A stretch of 64,000 nt of DNA, taken from positions 1 to 64,000 of the forward strand of contig NZ_BMYY01000007.1 in the NCBI RefSeq assembly GCF_014652515.1, given 5' to 3'. The stretch is from Bacterioplanes sanyensis. GTDB lineage: Bacteria > Pseudomonadota > Gammaproteobacteria > Pseudomonadales > Oceanobacteraceae. This document shows positions 34,978 to 44,489 of the stretch, in pieces. The first letter of the stretch is position 1. The number at the start of each line of letters is the position of its first letter. The notes below the pieces were generated by a model that saw only the letters and a list, made by a program, of their open reading frames with translations, did not search any database and was not told where the DNA came from. Made by a program: the position numbers and the translations under genes.

Positions 34978-35724
34978 ATGATACGACTGATTGCCTTGGC
35001 AGTAACCGCCATAGTCAGCCTGCCCTTGCAGGCTCAAACCCTCACATTTTGCGGCGATAGCGCCGGCTGGCCACCTTATACCTATGAAGAAAACGGCGTC
35101 GTCAAAGGCTACGATGTGGATGTACTTAAAGCCATACTCGAGCCCCAAGGCATTACCGTTGACGTGCAAATGCTACCGTGGAAGCGCTGCTTGCAAGATA
35201 CCGACAACGGTAAAATACACGCTGCTTTAAGCGCCTCCGCAAACGATGAGCGTCGCAAAAAGTATCGCCTAACCGAGTACTATTACACCGTACAGCCCAG
35301 TTATATTTATGTAAAAGAACGCTTTCCCGGTGGCGTTCAGCTAACCGCATCAGAGGCGCTCAAACAGCATAAAATTTGTGGTTTACGTGGCTACAACTAC
35401 GATGGCTTTGGATTGTCGTCTGAAAAAGTCGACAGAGACACCAACAATTTCAAGCAATTATTTCAAAAAACCAAAGCCGGTCGCTGTGATTTAATTCTAG
35501 CGCGCTATGAAATTCTGGTGGGCTTTGCTTTGATGGGTGAAAACTATCTCACCGACGAATGGGGCTATAACGCCATTCCCGGCATAGAAGGCGATAAATT
35601 CTATATGCTAGTCAGCCGCAATATTCCCGATAGCGAAGCGGTAGAGAAAAAGCTGAGCGACGGCATTAAACAGTTGCGCTCGGAAGGTAAATTGGAAGCG
35701 CTATTAAAGCCTTACTTGAACTAA
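34978..35724 (+). CDS. Periplasmic amino-acid-type solute-binding protein (SBP_bac_3)
   Basis: 248 residues with a signal peptide (MIRLIALAVTAIVSLPLQAQ). A type II binding protein of the SBP_bac_3 family follows: LTFCGDSAGWPPYTYEENGVVKG near the start, GYDVDVLKAILEPQG, and the YYYTVQPSYIYVKE strand. No permease or ATPase is adjacent, so it is an orphan; such proteins in marine bacteria often feed sensors or distant transporters. The ligand is unknown. Start at 34978; the longer frame lacks a ribosome site and hides the signal peptide. Confidence 0.82.
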   Translation: MIRLIALAVTAIVSLPLQAQTLTFCGDSAGWPPYTYEENGVVKGYDVDVLKAILEPQGITVDVQMLPWKRCLQDTDNGKIHAALSASANDERRKKYRLTEYYYTVQPSYIYVKERFPGGVQLTASEALKQHKICGLRGYNYDGFGLSSEKVDRDTNNFKQLFQKTKAGRCDLILARYEILVGFALMGENYLTDEWGYNAIPGIEGDKFYMLVSRNIPDSEAVEKKLSDGIKQLRSEGKLEALLKPYLN

Positions 35725-35734
35725 ATTGGACGAA

Positions 35735-35756
35735 GGGCACTGCATAGGCAGTGCCC
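35735..35756. terminator. Hairpin between convergent solute-binding and barrel genes
   Basis: GGGCACTGC, loop ATAG, GCAGTGCCC: perfect 9-bp stem 10 bases after the + strand stop and just past the minus-strand stop. There is no strong T-run, so termination efficiency is uncertain. Confidence 0.6.
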
Positions 35757-35766
35757 ACTACAGGTT

Positions 35767-36306
35767 TTAGAACTTGTAGTTTACGCCAGCGTTCATACTG
35801 GAAACGTCAATAACGTCAACTTCACCGAAAACGGTGTAGTTCGCTTCGACAGACAGCTGCTGATTCAGTTTAAACTCACCACCGATACCATAGAGAATAT
35901 TCATTTCGCTATCATCATAGTAGTCTGAGTCGAGTGACAGATAGTTCAAGCCCAACTTAGCGTGAATAGAAGCTTGTTCATTAAAACTGAATCCCAGTTT
36001 ACCAGCACCCAACATAGAATAACCAGTGAGTTCGTTACTGGTGCCATCGAACTCAGAGCTTCCCAGGTAAATAAAGCCGGCTTCAGCTGAAAGATTGATT
36101 TGCTCTGGCAGGCCAGCATTCGTTAGGCCTTTAAATGGCACACCTACAACACCGCCAAAACCGATGGAGTTATCCAGATCCCAAATGCCAATATCGTAGT
36201 CAACGATGTGCATGCTCGCGCCAACATACTTGTTATCCAGATCCAGTTGCATGGCTGAAGCGTTCACGCTGGCCAGCAAAGCGGCCGCTAATACTGTTTT
36301 TTTCAC
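35767..36306 (-). CDS. Outer-membrane beta-barrel protein (OMP_b-brl-like)
   Basis: 179 residues. Signal peptide MKKTVLAAALLASVNASA, then alternating-polarity beta strands (YVGASMHIVDYD, GFIYLGSSE, LGAGKLGFSFNEQ, YGIGGEFKLNQQLSVEANY) ending in NAGVNYKF with a C-terminal aromatic, as needed for barrel assembly. The size suits an eight-stranded barrel. No enzymatic motif is visible and the role is unknown. The ribosome site AAGGAAGGG precedes the start codon. Confidence 0.8.
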   Translation of the reverse strand: MKKTVLAAALLASVNASAMQLDLDNKYVGASMHIVDYDIGIWDLDNSIGFGGVVGVPFKGLTNAGLPEQINLSAEAGFIYLGSSEFDGTSNELTGYSMLGAGKLGFSFNEQASIHAKLGLNYLSLDSDYYDDSEMNILYGIGGEFKLNQQLSVEANYTVFGEVDVIDVSSMNAGVNYKF

Positions 36307-36528
36307 TGTTCCCTTCCTTAAATTGGAATACGATTGACTTCACCTCGCGCCATCGCAGGGAACAGCTAACACTGACACCCGTCCCTGGATTAGCGCCGAG
36401 CGCATGGTAACGATGCGACACTCGCATTGCAATTTGCTCAATGAGACTTGCGTCAATAATTCACAAAGCCAAACTCACGGCAGCCAAGCGCTCTTTGTCT
36501 TACCTGACAAAACACCGACTATAAAACG

Positions 36529-38343
36529 CTATTCCACCGTCACACTTTTCGCCAAGTTACGCGGCTGGTCGACGTCGGTGCCTTTAATCACTGCCACGTG
36601 GTAGCTCAGCAACTGCAATGGAATGGTGTACACAATCGGCGCAATGCGATTGTCACAGTGCACCACGGGCAAGACCATGACATTGCCTTCGGTATTCAGG
36701 CCCGCCGCTTCGTCAGCAAAGATAAACAACTCGCCACCGCGGGCGCGCACTTCTTCAATGTTGGATTTCAGCTTTTCCACCAGCTCATTATTCGGCGCCA
36801 CCACGACGATGGGCATTTCGGCGTCGATCAGCGCCAGCGGGCCATGCTTGAGCTCGCCCGCGGCGTAGGCTTCGGCATGAATGTAGGAGATTTCTTTGAG
36901 CTTTAACGCCCCTTCCATCGCGATTGGGTATTGGCTGCCACGGCCTAAAAACAGCGCGTGGTGTTTTTCAGCAAAGCGCTGTGCTAGGGCTTCGATGTCG
37001 CTGTTCATTGCCAATGATTTTTCTATCAACGCCGGCAAATGCGCTAACGCTGCAGCGATGTCTTTTTCTTGCTCAGTGCTCAGCTGGCGACCACGGCCAA
37101 GTGCTACGGTAAGCAGCATCAAGGCCACCAATTGCGTGGTAAAGGCCTTAGTCGAAGCCACGCCAATTTCTGCCCCGGCACGGGTCATCAGCGCCATATC
37201 GGATTCGCGCACCAGCGACGAGCCCGGCACATTGCAGATCGCCAAGGTTTGCTGATAGCCAATGTCTTTGGCCAAACGCAATGCCGCCAAGGTGTCTGCG
37301 GTTTCACCGCTTTGGGAAATCGTTACCAGTAAGGAGGATGGGCGCACCACCGAGCGGCGATAGCGAAACTCCGAGGCAATTTCGACGTTGCACGGTACCC
37401 CGGCCAGGCTTTCTATCCAGTAACGCGCCGTCATCGCCGCATGATAGGAGGTGCCACAAGCGATGATTTGCACCTGCTCCACCTGGCTAAGGTCGCCCAG
37501 CGCTTCGAGGTTGAGCTGACCGTTTTCCAACCGCCCTTCCAAAGTGTTGGCAATGGCTTGGGGCTGTTCGTAAATCTCTTTCAGCATGTAATGGCGGAAT
37601 TGGCCCTTATCACCGGCATCATGCTCCACCGTCGATTCCACCAGCGGTCGCTCGACCACTTGGTCTTGGCTGTCGAAAACTTGGTAACTGCGACGTTCGA
37701 TCAAAGCGACGTCGCCCTCTTCCAAAAACGCAAAGCGCTGGGTGACGGGCAGCAACGCCAGTTGATCCGAAGCAATAAAGTGCTCACCAATGCCTGCACC
37801 AATCACCAAGGGGCTGCCGGAGCGCGCCACTACCAGCTGTTCAGGCGACTGCTCGTCCATCACCACCATGCCGTAGGCACCGGTGAGTTGTTTGCGTGTT
37901 GCCATCACCGCTTGCAACAAGGCATGGCCTTGCTGGCGAAAACTGGCAATCAAGTGGGCGATGACTTCGGTATCGGTTTGCGACTGAAACTCAAACCCCT
38001 GCTGCTGCAGCTGTTGGCGCAACTCGCTGTGGTTTTCGATAATGCCGTTATGCACCACCATGATCGGGCCCGATTGGTGCGGGTGGGCATTGGCTTCCGA
38101 TGGCTGGCCGTGGGTCGCCCAGCGGGTATGGGCAATACCGGTGCCGCCTTGAATCGGTGTTTGTGCCAAGGCTTCGGCCAAGGCTTCGACTTTGCCCAAG
38201 CGGCGCAAACGCTGCACCTGGCCTTGGGATGCTTGCACCGCCAAACCGGCGGAGTCATAACCGCGGTATTCCAAGCGCTGCAGGCCGGTTAAAAGAATAT
38301 CTGCTACGTCACGTTGCGCGACTGCGCCTACGATGCCACACAT
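36529..38343 (-). CDS. glmS: Glutamine-fructose-6-phosphate aminotransferase GlmS
   Basis: 604 residues. The glutaminase half starts with the mandatory Cys ([11 protein letters not shown], where Met is removed) and carries [20 protein letters not shown] and YGMVVMDE. The two SIS domains hold [23 protein letters not shown] and [19 protein letters not shown]. It ends [15 protein letters not shown]. It makes glucosamine-6-phosphate for peptidoglycan and LPS. The true start is 38343 because Cys2 is catalytic; the longer frame to 38397 must be wrong. The DeoR-type gene ends four bases upstream. Confidence 0.97.
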   Translation of the reverse strand: MCGIVGAVAQRDVADILLTGLQRLEYRGYDSAGLAVQASQGQVQRLRRLGKVEALAEALAQTPIQGGTGIAHTRWATHGQPSEANAHPHQSGPIMVVHNGIIENHSELRQQLQQQGFEFQSQTDTEVIAHLIASFRQQGHALLQAVMATRKQLTGAYGMVVMDEQSPEQLVVARSGSPLVIGAGIGEHFIASDQLALLPVTQRFAFLEEGDVALIERRSYQVFDSQDQVVERPLVESTVEHDAGDKGQFRHYMLKEIYEQPQAIANTLEGRLENGQLNLEALGDLSQVEQVQIIACGTSYHAAMTARYWIESLAGVPCNVEIASEFRYRRSVVRPSSLLVTISQSGETADTLAALRLAKDIGYQQTLAICNVPGSSLVRESDMALMTRAGAEIGVASTKAFTTQLVALMLLTVALGRGRQLSTEQEKDIAAALAHLPALIEKSLAMNSDIEALAQRFAEKHHALFLGRGSQYPIAMEGALKLKEISYIHAEAYAAGELKHGPLALIDAEMPIVVVAPNNELVEKLKSNIEEVRARGGELFIFADEAAGLNTEGNVMVLPVVHCDNRIAPIVYTIPLQLLSYHVAVIKGTDVDQPRNLAKSVTVE

Positions 38344-38347
38344 ACGG

Positions 38348-39121
38348 TCACCCTTGTGCTGGCGCCACGGTTTCGACCCGTACGCCGTGAGATTCAATGG
38401 ATTGCTGTTGCTCGGCGGTCAAACCGTTGTCGGTAATCAGCAAGTCAACCTGCTGCCAAGCCAGCTCAAGATTAGGAATGCGACGGCCGATTTTGTCAGA
38501 TTCAGCCAGCACCACCACTTCACGCGCTGCCTTAGCCATGGCCCGGCTCAGCGACATCAGTTCATTAAAGGTGGTGGTACCGCGCTGCAGATCGATGCCA
38601 TCACAGCCAATAAATAGATGGTCAAAGTCGTAACTGGCCAACACCTGCTCCGCCACTTGGCCTTGAAACGATTCCGACTGCGCATCCCAAGTGCCGCCGG
38701 TCATTAGCAGCGTCGGCTCATTGTCTAACGCCAATAACTGCCGGGCGACGGCGAGGGAATTGCTCATCACCACCAAGCCACGCTTGTGCTCCAGATGTGG
38801 AATCAGTGCGGCCGTGGTGGAGCCATAATCAATAATCAAGCGTTGATGGTCGCGAATGCGGCGGGCGGCCGCCGCTGCAATCGCTACCTTTCGATTCGAA
38901 ACCTTGGATGCTTCGCTCTTGGCCAAATCTCCGGGAATGGGAACGGCGCCACCGTAACGCCGTAACAGCAGTCCGCTGCTTTCTAACGCCTTTAAATCCT
39001 TACGAATCGTCACTTCAGAGGTGTTTAACCAAGCCGCTAAGGCGTCCACCTGAACTTCACCGCTTTGCTGCAGTGTCGTAAGAATGCGCTGTCGGCGCTG
39101 TAGTGTTTGTCCGCGAGCCAT
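38348..39121 (-). CDS. DeoR/GlpR-family regulator of glmS
   Basis: 257 residues. The winged helix at 1-60 holds [40 protein letters not shown], the DeoR signature. The C-terminal sugar-phosphate-binding DeoR_C domain includes [15 protein letters not shown] and [13 protein letters not shown]. In Pseudomonas the homologue next to glmS is called GlmR. It is coupled to glmS (4-base gap), which suggests control by an amino-sugar phosphate. A TTTCG dyad just upstream looks like its own operator. Confidence 0.87.
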   Translation of the reverse strand: MARGQTLQRRQRILTTLQQSGEVQVDALAAWLNTSEVTIRKDLKALESSGLLLRRYGGAVPIPGDLAKSEASKVSNRKVAIAAAAARRIRDHQRLIIDYGSTTAALIPHLEHKRGLVVMSNSLAVARQLLALDNEPTLLMTGGTWDAQSESFQGQVAEQVLASYDFDHLFIGCDGIDLQRGTTTFNELMSLSRAMAKAAREVVVLAESDKIGRRIPNLELAWQQVDLLITDNGLTAEQQQSIESHGVRVETVAPAQG

Positions 39122-39125
39122 ATTT

Positions 39126-39153
39126 GGTTTCGAATCAAAATAAAAACGAAACC
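39126..39153. promoter_or_regulatory. Putative DeoR-type operator upstream of the glmS regulator gene
   Basis: GGTTTCG (39126-39132) and CGAAACC (39147-39153) are perfect inverted arms 14 bases apart, five bases before the start codon of the regulator. TTTCG repeats are the usual half-sites of DeoR/GlpR-type proteins, so autoregulation of the regulator-glmS operon is likely. Confidence 0.55.
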
Positions 39154-39193
39154 ATAAAGAAAGATTCTAGCCAGTACAAGTTCAGTGAGCGGC

Positions 39194-40882
39194 CTAGCCA
39201 TCGTCTCCTATCTGCACCTGATTGCGACCGTTCTCTTTGGCTTTGTAAAGCGCCTTATCAGCACGGTCGAACACACTCTCGGGCTCTTCCATGGCACCAA
39301 ACTCAGCAATGCCAAACGACATGGTGATGGGCACCGGCTGCTTCTTAAAATGAAACGGCGCTTTTTCTATCGCCTGGCGCAGCTTTTCAGTGGCGACCAT
39401 GGCCTCGCTGGCGTTGGTCTCTGGCATCAAAATGACAAACTCTTCACCGCCGTAGCGGGCGATAAAGTCGACGTCGCGCAGGTATTTGCGCATGGCTCGC
39501 GCCAGTAACTGCAATACCTTGTCCCCCGCTAAGTGACCGTAGTTATCATTGATGGACTTGAAGTGATCGACGTCCGCAATCGCCAGGGTCAGCGCACCGC
39601 CGTAGCGCGTGCGCCGCTTTAATTCTTGGTCTAGCCGCAAGGCGTAGGCCTCGCGGTTTGGCAGGCCGGTCAAGCCATCGTGAGTGGCGCGGCGTTTTTG
39701 CTCTTCGATGACTTTGCGTGCCGCCGAGGCTTCTTTCTCCATTTCATCGAGCCGGTTTTGCAGCATTTCTAACTTGGCAGCTAAGCGTTGCTCGCGCTCG
39801 CTCTCGTCCTCTTGATACTTTTCCATCGCGCGCACGATCAACGTTAAATGCTCACGCACACTGGAACCCAGCTCACCAAGGTCGCGAGAACCGGTGACCA
39901 CCGAGCGAATATCGGCAATTTGATCACGCACTAAGCCGTCTAGGTCTTGGCGGGCGCGCTCACGCTCAGCCTGCCCTGTGTGAGCGTCGGTCACCAGCAG
40001 CTGAATGGCGCGCAGGCGCTCATCTAGGTTGGATAAGAAGCGCTCAAACTCCTGTTGGCCACTGCCCAAACAATCAATCAGTAGCTCTGCAGTATCCTCT
40101 AGCAGCGGCACCAGCTCGTACCAGTTAAGGCCTTTGCTCAACCGAGCTTGCAGGTCATTGGCGGAGGTATTTAGCCGCTCGGGGATCACCAGCTGAGACA
40201 GCAAACTCAACAGCGTTTGCGATACTTCTTCGGCAATATGAGAAAAGCCCGGCTCTCCCTCTTGGTGCTGAGCAACATCGGTTGCCTGATCTAGCTGAAT
40301 GGGCGCAGCGGACAGCACACTCTGGGAGGCCTCTTGTTGCTCCTCCTGCCCTTCTTGCGAGCGAGGCGCAAACCAGCGCTGCCACCATTTGGTTTTACTT
40401 TCTTCTTGGCCCTCCAGGGTCGCAAGCTCGCCGAGGATTTGCACCCAAGCTTGTAGCTGGTTGATGTAACCTGACCAGTTTTGCAACTCAGATTGTGCCT
40501 GCTTACGCACTTCTTTGATGCGTCGCAATAGCGGCTTGGGAAGTGGGCAATCGGCCAGCTTCTTAGCAACATCGGACAGCTCGCCCAGTAAAACTTCGGC
40601 CTGAGCCGCGTTTTGATCTTCAAAACGCCGTACCGCACGCTCAAGGTCAGACATGGTTTTTTCCATGCCGTGAGCGCCCGGCTTGAGCGCCTCGCGCAAA
40701 TGCCCTAGAGCGGCATCAACGCTGGACTCCTGCCCTTCAGCCAATAAAGACACCATGACCAATGCACGCCGCAGCTGGTCTTGGTTTTCTTCGCTGCTGT
40801 GCTTGAGCTGCTCGTGGCTTTCCACCAGATCAAGATATTTGTCTCGCCAGCGACGGGCGGAATCTCCCGCTTCTGCAGCCAT
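39194..40882 (-). CDS. GGDEF diguanylate cyclase
   Basis: 562 residues. A long helical, coiled-coil N-terminal region (about 1-380) has no membrane segment. The GGDEF domain (about 395-555) begins THDGLTGLPNREAY. The active site is RYGGEEF, and the inhibitory I-site RDVD sits five residues before GG as in feedback-inhibited enzymes. It is therefore a probably active, product-inhibited cyclic-di-GMP synthase in the cytosol. In P. aeruginosa a GGDEF gene occupies the same position next to dsbA and cytochrome c4. Start at 40882, with GGGGAAGG upstream. Confidence 0.88.
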   Translation of the reverse strand: MAAEAGDSARRWRDKYLDLVESHEQLKHSSEENQDQLRRALVMVSLLAEGQESSVDAALGHLREALKPGAHGMEKTMSDLERAVRRFEDQNAAQAEVLLGELSDVAKKLADCPLPKPLLRRIKEVRKQAQSELQNWSGYINQLQAWVQILGELATLEGQEESKTKWWQRWFAPRSQEGQEEQQEASQSVLSAAPIQLDQATDVAQHQEGEPGFSHIAEEVSQTLLSLLSQLVIPERLNTSANDLQARLSKGLNWYELVPLLEDTAELLIDCLGSGQQEFERFLSNLDERLRAIQLLVTDAHTGQAERERARQDLDGLVRDQIADIRSVVTGSRDLGELGSSVREHLTLIVRAMEKYQEDESEREQRLAAKLEMLQNRLDEMEKEASAARKVIEEQKRRATHDGLTGLPNREAYALRLDQELKRRTRYGGALTLAIADVDHFKSINDNYGHLAGDKVLQLLARAMRKYLRDVDFIARYGGEEFVILMPETNASEAMVATEKLRQAIEKAPFHFKKQPVPITMSFGIAEFGAMEEPESVFDRADKALYKAKENGRNQVQIGDDG

Positions 40883-41055
40883 AGCCTTCCCCTTGGGTGT
40901 TTAATGCCAGCCTCATTATAGGTAAGTCTGAACTTGATGATGTGATGAGTGTTCTTCTAAACAACTCAGTCTCTGCTCAAGTGCAACAAGCATTTAGAAA
41001 TAAGAAATGGCCACGCCAAAGCTGTTGTAAAGGCCTGACGCCTACGCAGGTCGAA

Positions 41056-41871
41056 CTACCCAGAGCTTGCCAAGGAGATTTCAGCCGCAACGGGCAAATG
41101 ATCAGAAAGCGGGTGCTGGAGGGTCGCCAAACGCTCCAGTACCAGTTGCTCGCTGACAAATATATGGTCTAAGCCGCGCAATGGCCGCCAGCTGGGGTAG
41201 GTAGGCAAAGCCTGGGTCAATGGCTGCAGGCGCAGCTGTTTGAGCGGGCTGTGTTGCAATAAAACGTCCGCTTCCTGATTTAAATCGCCCATGATGATCA
41301 AGTGTTTTGCGTCCGCGACTTGGCGCACTAGAAAATCCAGCTGCGCAAACTGCGTTCGCTTGCCCAGCGCCAAATGCGTTACCGCCACGGTCACCTGCTG
41401 GTTATGCAACGGCAACTGCGCAATCATCAGCCCACGGCCGGGCAGCGCTCCGGGCAAAGCATGGCGATTGAGTTGCTGCACAGGCAAACGACTGAGCAAG
41501 CCATTGCTGTGCTGCGCTAATGCCCCTAGATTGCGATTTACTTGCTGATACCAATGAGGGAAGTCGGCTAACCGTGCTAAGTGCTCGACCTGATTGATGC
41601 GTCGACTGCGCCAGCTACCGGCATCGGCCTCTTGCAAAGCGACCACATCAAAGGGCTGAATCAACTCGACGATGTCGACCAGAGCTTGCTGCCGCTGTGC
41701 ACTGGGTAATAAGTGCTGCCAGCTTTTAAGCAGATAGTCATGGTAACCGCGGGTGCGAATGCCGACCTGCATATTGAAGGTCAGCAGTCGCAAGGAATGC
41801 TCGCTGGCGGACGCTGCCGCCAGGAAGTCCTGCAGTGAGCGATACACTGCAGGGCAGGAGTTAGAGCGCAC
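41056..41871 (-). CDS. Endonuclease/exonuclease/phosphatase-family protein
   Basis: 271 residues of the DNase-I-like EEP fold: LTFNMQVGIRTRGY, the metal-binding Glu in VVALQEADAG, THLALGKRTQF (His), IMGDLNQEADVL (Asp, Asn) and the closing LDHIFVS...LSDHLPV (Asp-His). All catalytic residues are present. The substrate may be DNA, RNA or a phospholipid and cannot be told. I start at GTG 41871 behind AGGAG; the open frame reaches only a TTG further up. Its start overlaps the end of dsbA by 11 bases, so the two are coupled. Confidence 0.82.
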   Translation of the reverse strand: MRSNSCPAVYRSLQDFLAAASASEHSLRLLTFNMQVGIRTRGYHDYLLKSWQHLLPSAQRQQALVDIVELIQPFDVVALQEADAGSWRSRRINQVEHLARLADFPHWYQQVNRNLGALAQHSNGLLSRLPVQQLNRHALPGALPGRGLMIAQLPLHNQQVTVAVTHLALGKRTQFAQLDFLVRQVADAKHLIIMGDLNQEADVLLQHSPLKQLRLQPLTQALPTYPSWRPLRGLDHIFVSEQLVLERLATLQHPLSDHLPVAAEISLASSG

Positions 41872-42493
41872 TGCGCTCCTGATCAATCAAATGATCGACC
41901 ACTTCCAACATCGCTTTCTGGCTGCCGGCTTGCTGTGCCGTAACAATATATTTGCCCTGCACGATTAATGCTGGCACACCGCTAATTTTGAACGCGCGAA
42001 TGCGCTGATCGGCGTTTTTCATACGGCTTTTCACCGTAAAGGAGTCATACGCTTTGTCGAAGTCTTCAGCGCTGACACCGGCTTTTTCAACCAAGAAGTC
42101 GCGCTGATCGTCTTTGTCCAACAGACGCTTACCGCCCACATTGATGGCATTAAAGATGTCTTCATGCACTTGATCCAGAACGCCCAACACATCCGCGACA
42201 TGATACAACTGCGCATGCACCACCCACTGACGACCGAACATGGCCGGAACACCGGTAAACTGCACGTCGTCGGCTAGTTGCTTCTTCCAGGGCGACAAGA
42301 CGCTCTCTAAGTGGAAGCAATGAGGGCAGCCATACCAGAAGGCTTCTTCCACATGGATTTTACCGTTTTGCTGCACCGGCACGGGTTCGTCCAATACCGT
42401 ATAGTGCTTGCCTGCTTCATAGTCTGCTGCCTGAGCAGACATTGCTACTGTTGCCAGGGTCGCCAGCAACCATACTTTAATTCGAGATAACAT
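41861..42493 (-). CDS. dsbA: Thiol:disulfide interchange protein DsbA
   Basis: 210 residues with a signal peptide (MLSRIKVWLLATLATVAMSAQA). Thioredoxin fold with active site CPHC in EAFWYGCPHCFHLE and the cis-Pro region ISGVPALIVQGKYIV. It introduces disulfide bonds in periplasmic proteins. It is followed by the exonuclease-fold gene with an 11-base overlap and preceded by the cytochrome genes, the gene order of Pseudomonas. Confidence 0.95.
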   Translation of the reverse strand: MLSRIKVWLLATLATVAMSAQAADYEAGKHYTVLDEPVPVQQNGKIHVEEAFWYGCPHCFHLESVLSPWKKQLADDVQFTGVPAMFGRQWVVHAQLYHVADVLGVLDQVHEDIFNAINVGGKRLLDKDDQRDFLVEKAGVSAEDFDKAYDSFTVKSRMKNADQRIRAFKISGVPALIVQGKYIVTAQQAGSQKAMLEVVDHLIDQERSAL

Positions 42494-42606
42494 CCCTAAA
42501 CTCCAGCCTTAATTGATCAAGTAAAGACAGAGCGCATTGTTGCACAAAGGTTCCACAGCGCCCACAGAGGTGGCGCAAAGAAACGCAAGTACACCTTTGA
42601 GACATA

Positions 42607-42632
42607 AAAAAAGCGACCGAAGTCGCTTTTTT
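42607..42632. terminator. Bidirectional terminator after the cytochrome c4 gene
   Basis: AGCGAC (42612-42617), CGAA, GTCGCT (42622-42627), with A-runs before and T-runs after. It ends the cytochrome gene on the minus strand. Confidence 0.85.
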
Positions 42633-42643
42633 AACTGGTGCGC

Positions 42644-43243
42644 TTAGCGCAGACCCTGAATGTACGATGAAACCGCTTCGATTTCTTTATCGTGCATGCG
42701 CTCTGCGATCATACGCATCATCGCCGCTTGGTCGTTGTTGCGCTCACCTGAGCTGAAGTTATGCAGCTGCAGGGCCGTGTACTGATCGTGCTGACCGGCC
42801 AGACGCGGGAAGCCAGCCAGCTCCATGCCGCTACCATCCGGCAAGTGACATGCCTGACAAGCAGGAATGCCTTTTTCTTCAATACCAGCACGGAAAATAC
42901 GCTCACCTAAATCAACCAACTCTTCTTTTGCACCGCCACTGGTAGGCGTTTGCTCAGCGAAGTAGGCGGCCAGATCAGCAATATTTTCGTCCGTCAGGTT
43001 CGTCACAAACGGCTGCATGGTCGGGACCGGACGAACACCGTCACGAATTTCGGTGATCTGCTTGATTAGGTAGCGCTCACCCTGGCCAGCGATTTTAGGG
43101 AAGGCTGGCGAGGGGCTGTTGCCGTCAGCACCATGGCAAGCGGCACAGGTAGCAGACAACGCTTTCCCGGCTTCAGCATCACCAGCGTGAGCCACGGACA
43201 CCAGTCCGGCAGAAACTATCAGGCTAATCAACAGGTTTTTCAT
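42644..43243 (-). CDS. Cytochrome c4
   Basis: 199 residues with a signal peptide (MKNLLISLIVSAGLVSVAHA). It has two c-type haem motifs, CAACH at about residue 34 and CQACH at about 131, each with a distal Met-containing segment (VPTMQPFVTNL, and ERNNDQAAMMRMIAE). This is the classical dihaem cytochrome c4 layout from gene duplication. It is a periplasmic electron carrier to terminal oxidases. It lies 32 bases from the c5 gene and in the same direction, so they are probably co-transcribed. Confidence 0.94.
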   Translation of the reverse strand: MKNLLISLIVSAGLVSVAHAGDAEAGKALSATCAACHGADGNSPSPAFPKIAGQGERYLIKQITEIRDGVRPVPTMQPFVTNLTDENIADLAAYFAEQTPTSGGAKEELVDLGERIFRAGIEEKGIPACQACHLPDGSGMELAGFPRLAGQHDQYTALQLHNFSSGERNNDQAAMMRMIAERMHDKEIEAVSSYIQGLR

Positions 43244-43275
43244 CGTCAGATCCAGGTTGTAAGTGAATTCTTCTG

Positions 43276-43578
43276 TTATTTCGGCGCAGCCATGTAGTTG
43301 ATCAGCTGCTGATACTGCTCAGGCGTACAGTCCATGCACAAACCGCGCGGTGGCATGGCGCCTTTGCCGTTGGTGACGCTGGCTACAAGCGTGTCCATGC
43401 CTAGCGCCAAGCGTGGCTCCCAAGCAGCCGGATCAAAGGATTTTGGAGCACCGGCAACACCAGCAGCATGACATGCAGCACACGCCTGCTTGTACTTGGC
43501 ATCCACATCAAAGGCCTGCACATTGGCGCTTAGGGCGGCAGCTGACAGGGCCGCTATCACAGTTAATTTTTTCATCAT
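43276..43578 (-). CDS. Cytochrome c5 family protein
   Basis: 100 residues. Signal peptide MKKLTVIAALSAAALSANVQA, one haem site CAACH and the conserved KSFDPAAWEPRLALGMDTLVASVTNGKGAMPPRG (the Met is the sixth haem ligand). The Cys pair GLCMDCT is typical of c5. A small periplasmic electron carrier paired with cytochrome c4. The tandem ATGs at 43578 sit behind GAGAGAGAC; the 36-codon upstream extension is not part of the protein. Confidence 0.9.
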   Translation of the reverse strand: MMKKLTVIAALSAAALSANVQAFDVDAKYKQACAACHAAGVAGAPKSFDPAAWEPRLALGMDTLVASVTNGKGAMPPRGLCMDCTPEQYQQLINYMAAPK

Positions 43579-43716
43579 TGTGAGTCTCTCTCTGCTCAAT
43601 TTTCGGAGTTGAAAATAGCGTCGCCTCGAACTCAGCGCTCTGTGATAGACTAGGAGCGTCATCCAAAGGCCCGCCATTATAAACATTAACTACCACACGG
43701 TCATTACGTTTACCCC

Positions 43717-44385
43717 ATGTCAAAGCCGGATTCATTGACTTATACCAACACCCACTTCGAAATGAGCGCAGCCCGTCTGAGCCAATGCCCTATGGACATT
43801 CAACGCGAGGTGGCGTTCGCTGGCCGTTCTAATGCGGGTAAGTCTAGCGCCTTGAACTGTTTGACCGGCAATAAAAAACTGGCGCGCACCAGTAAAACGC
43901 CCGGCCGCACTCAGTTGATTAACTTTTTTCGCATTGCCGACACCCCGCTGGCGCTGGTCGACCTGCCAGGCTATGGCTACGCCAAGGTGCCCGTCGCCAA
44001 GAAAAACGAATGGCAAAAGGAGCTGGGCTTTTATCTGGATAAGCGCGAGTCGCTGGTCGGTCTGGTGCTGCTGATGGACATCCGTCATCCACTGAAAGAG
44101 TTTGACGTCGCCATGCTGGATTGGGCCACCGGCGCCAATATGCCGGTGCATGTCCTACTGACCAAGGCCGATAAGCTCAAGCGCGGCCCGGCACAAGCAG
44201 CCCTATTGCAAGTAAAAAAGGCGCTAAAGAGCTATAACACGCCAATGACGGCGCAGACCTTTTCTTCGCAATCCGGCGATGGCCTGAAACTGCTGCAGCA
44301 AACCCTGAATGGCTGGCTGCTGGCGGACGACGAAGGCGAAGACGACGACTTCATTCCCCCGCTGCCGGACCATCTACTGGATTGA
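43717..44385 (+). CDS. engB: Ribosome biogenesis GTPase EngB (YihA)
   Basis: 222 residues, a small TrmE-like GTPase. G1 GRSNAGKSSAL, G2 threonine in KTPGRTQLINFF, G3 DLPGYGYAKVP and G4 TKADKLK are all present. It ends in an acidic tail DDEGEDDDFIPPLPDHL. Assists 50S subunit assembly. It is divergent from the cytochrome operon and convergent with polA, with the probable small RNA between. Start at 43717 uses the first ATG after TTTACCCC; the ribosome site is weak. Confidence 0.95.
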   Translation: MSKPDSLTYTNTHFEMSAARLSQCPMDIQREVAFAGRSNAGKSSALNCLTGNKKLARTSKTPGRTQLINFFRIADTPLALVDLPGYGYAKVPVAKKNEWQKELGFYLDKRESLVGLVLLMDIRHPLKEFDVAMLDWATGANMPVHVLLTKADKLKRGPAQAALLQVKKALKSYNTPMTAQTFSSQSGDGLKLLQQTLNGWLLADDEGEDDDFIPPLPDHLLD

Positions 44386-44441
44386 TCGTTTTTCAAACAA
44401 AGTCAGCTAACGATCCTGCGACATTCTGATTTTCTATCATT

Positions 44442-44463
44442 TGCGGCCACGCTTCTGGCCGCA
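44442..44463 (+). terminator. Hairpin after engB
   Basis: TGCGGCCA (44442-44449), loop, TGGCCGCA (44456-44463), a perfect 8-bp stem followed by TTGTCT. A plausible end for the engB transcript, with a weak T-run. Confidence 0.5.
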
Positions 44464-44489
44464 TTGTCTATATTGGAAATATGCCCATC

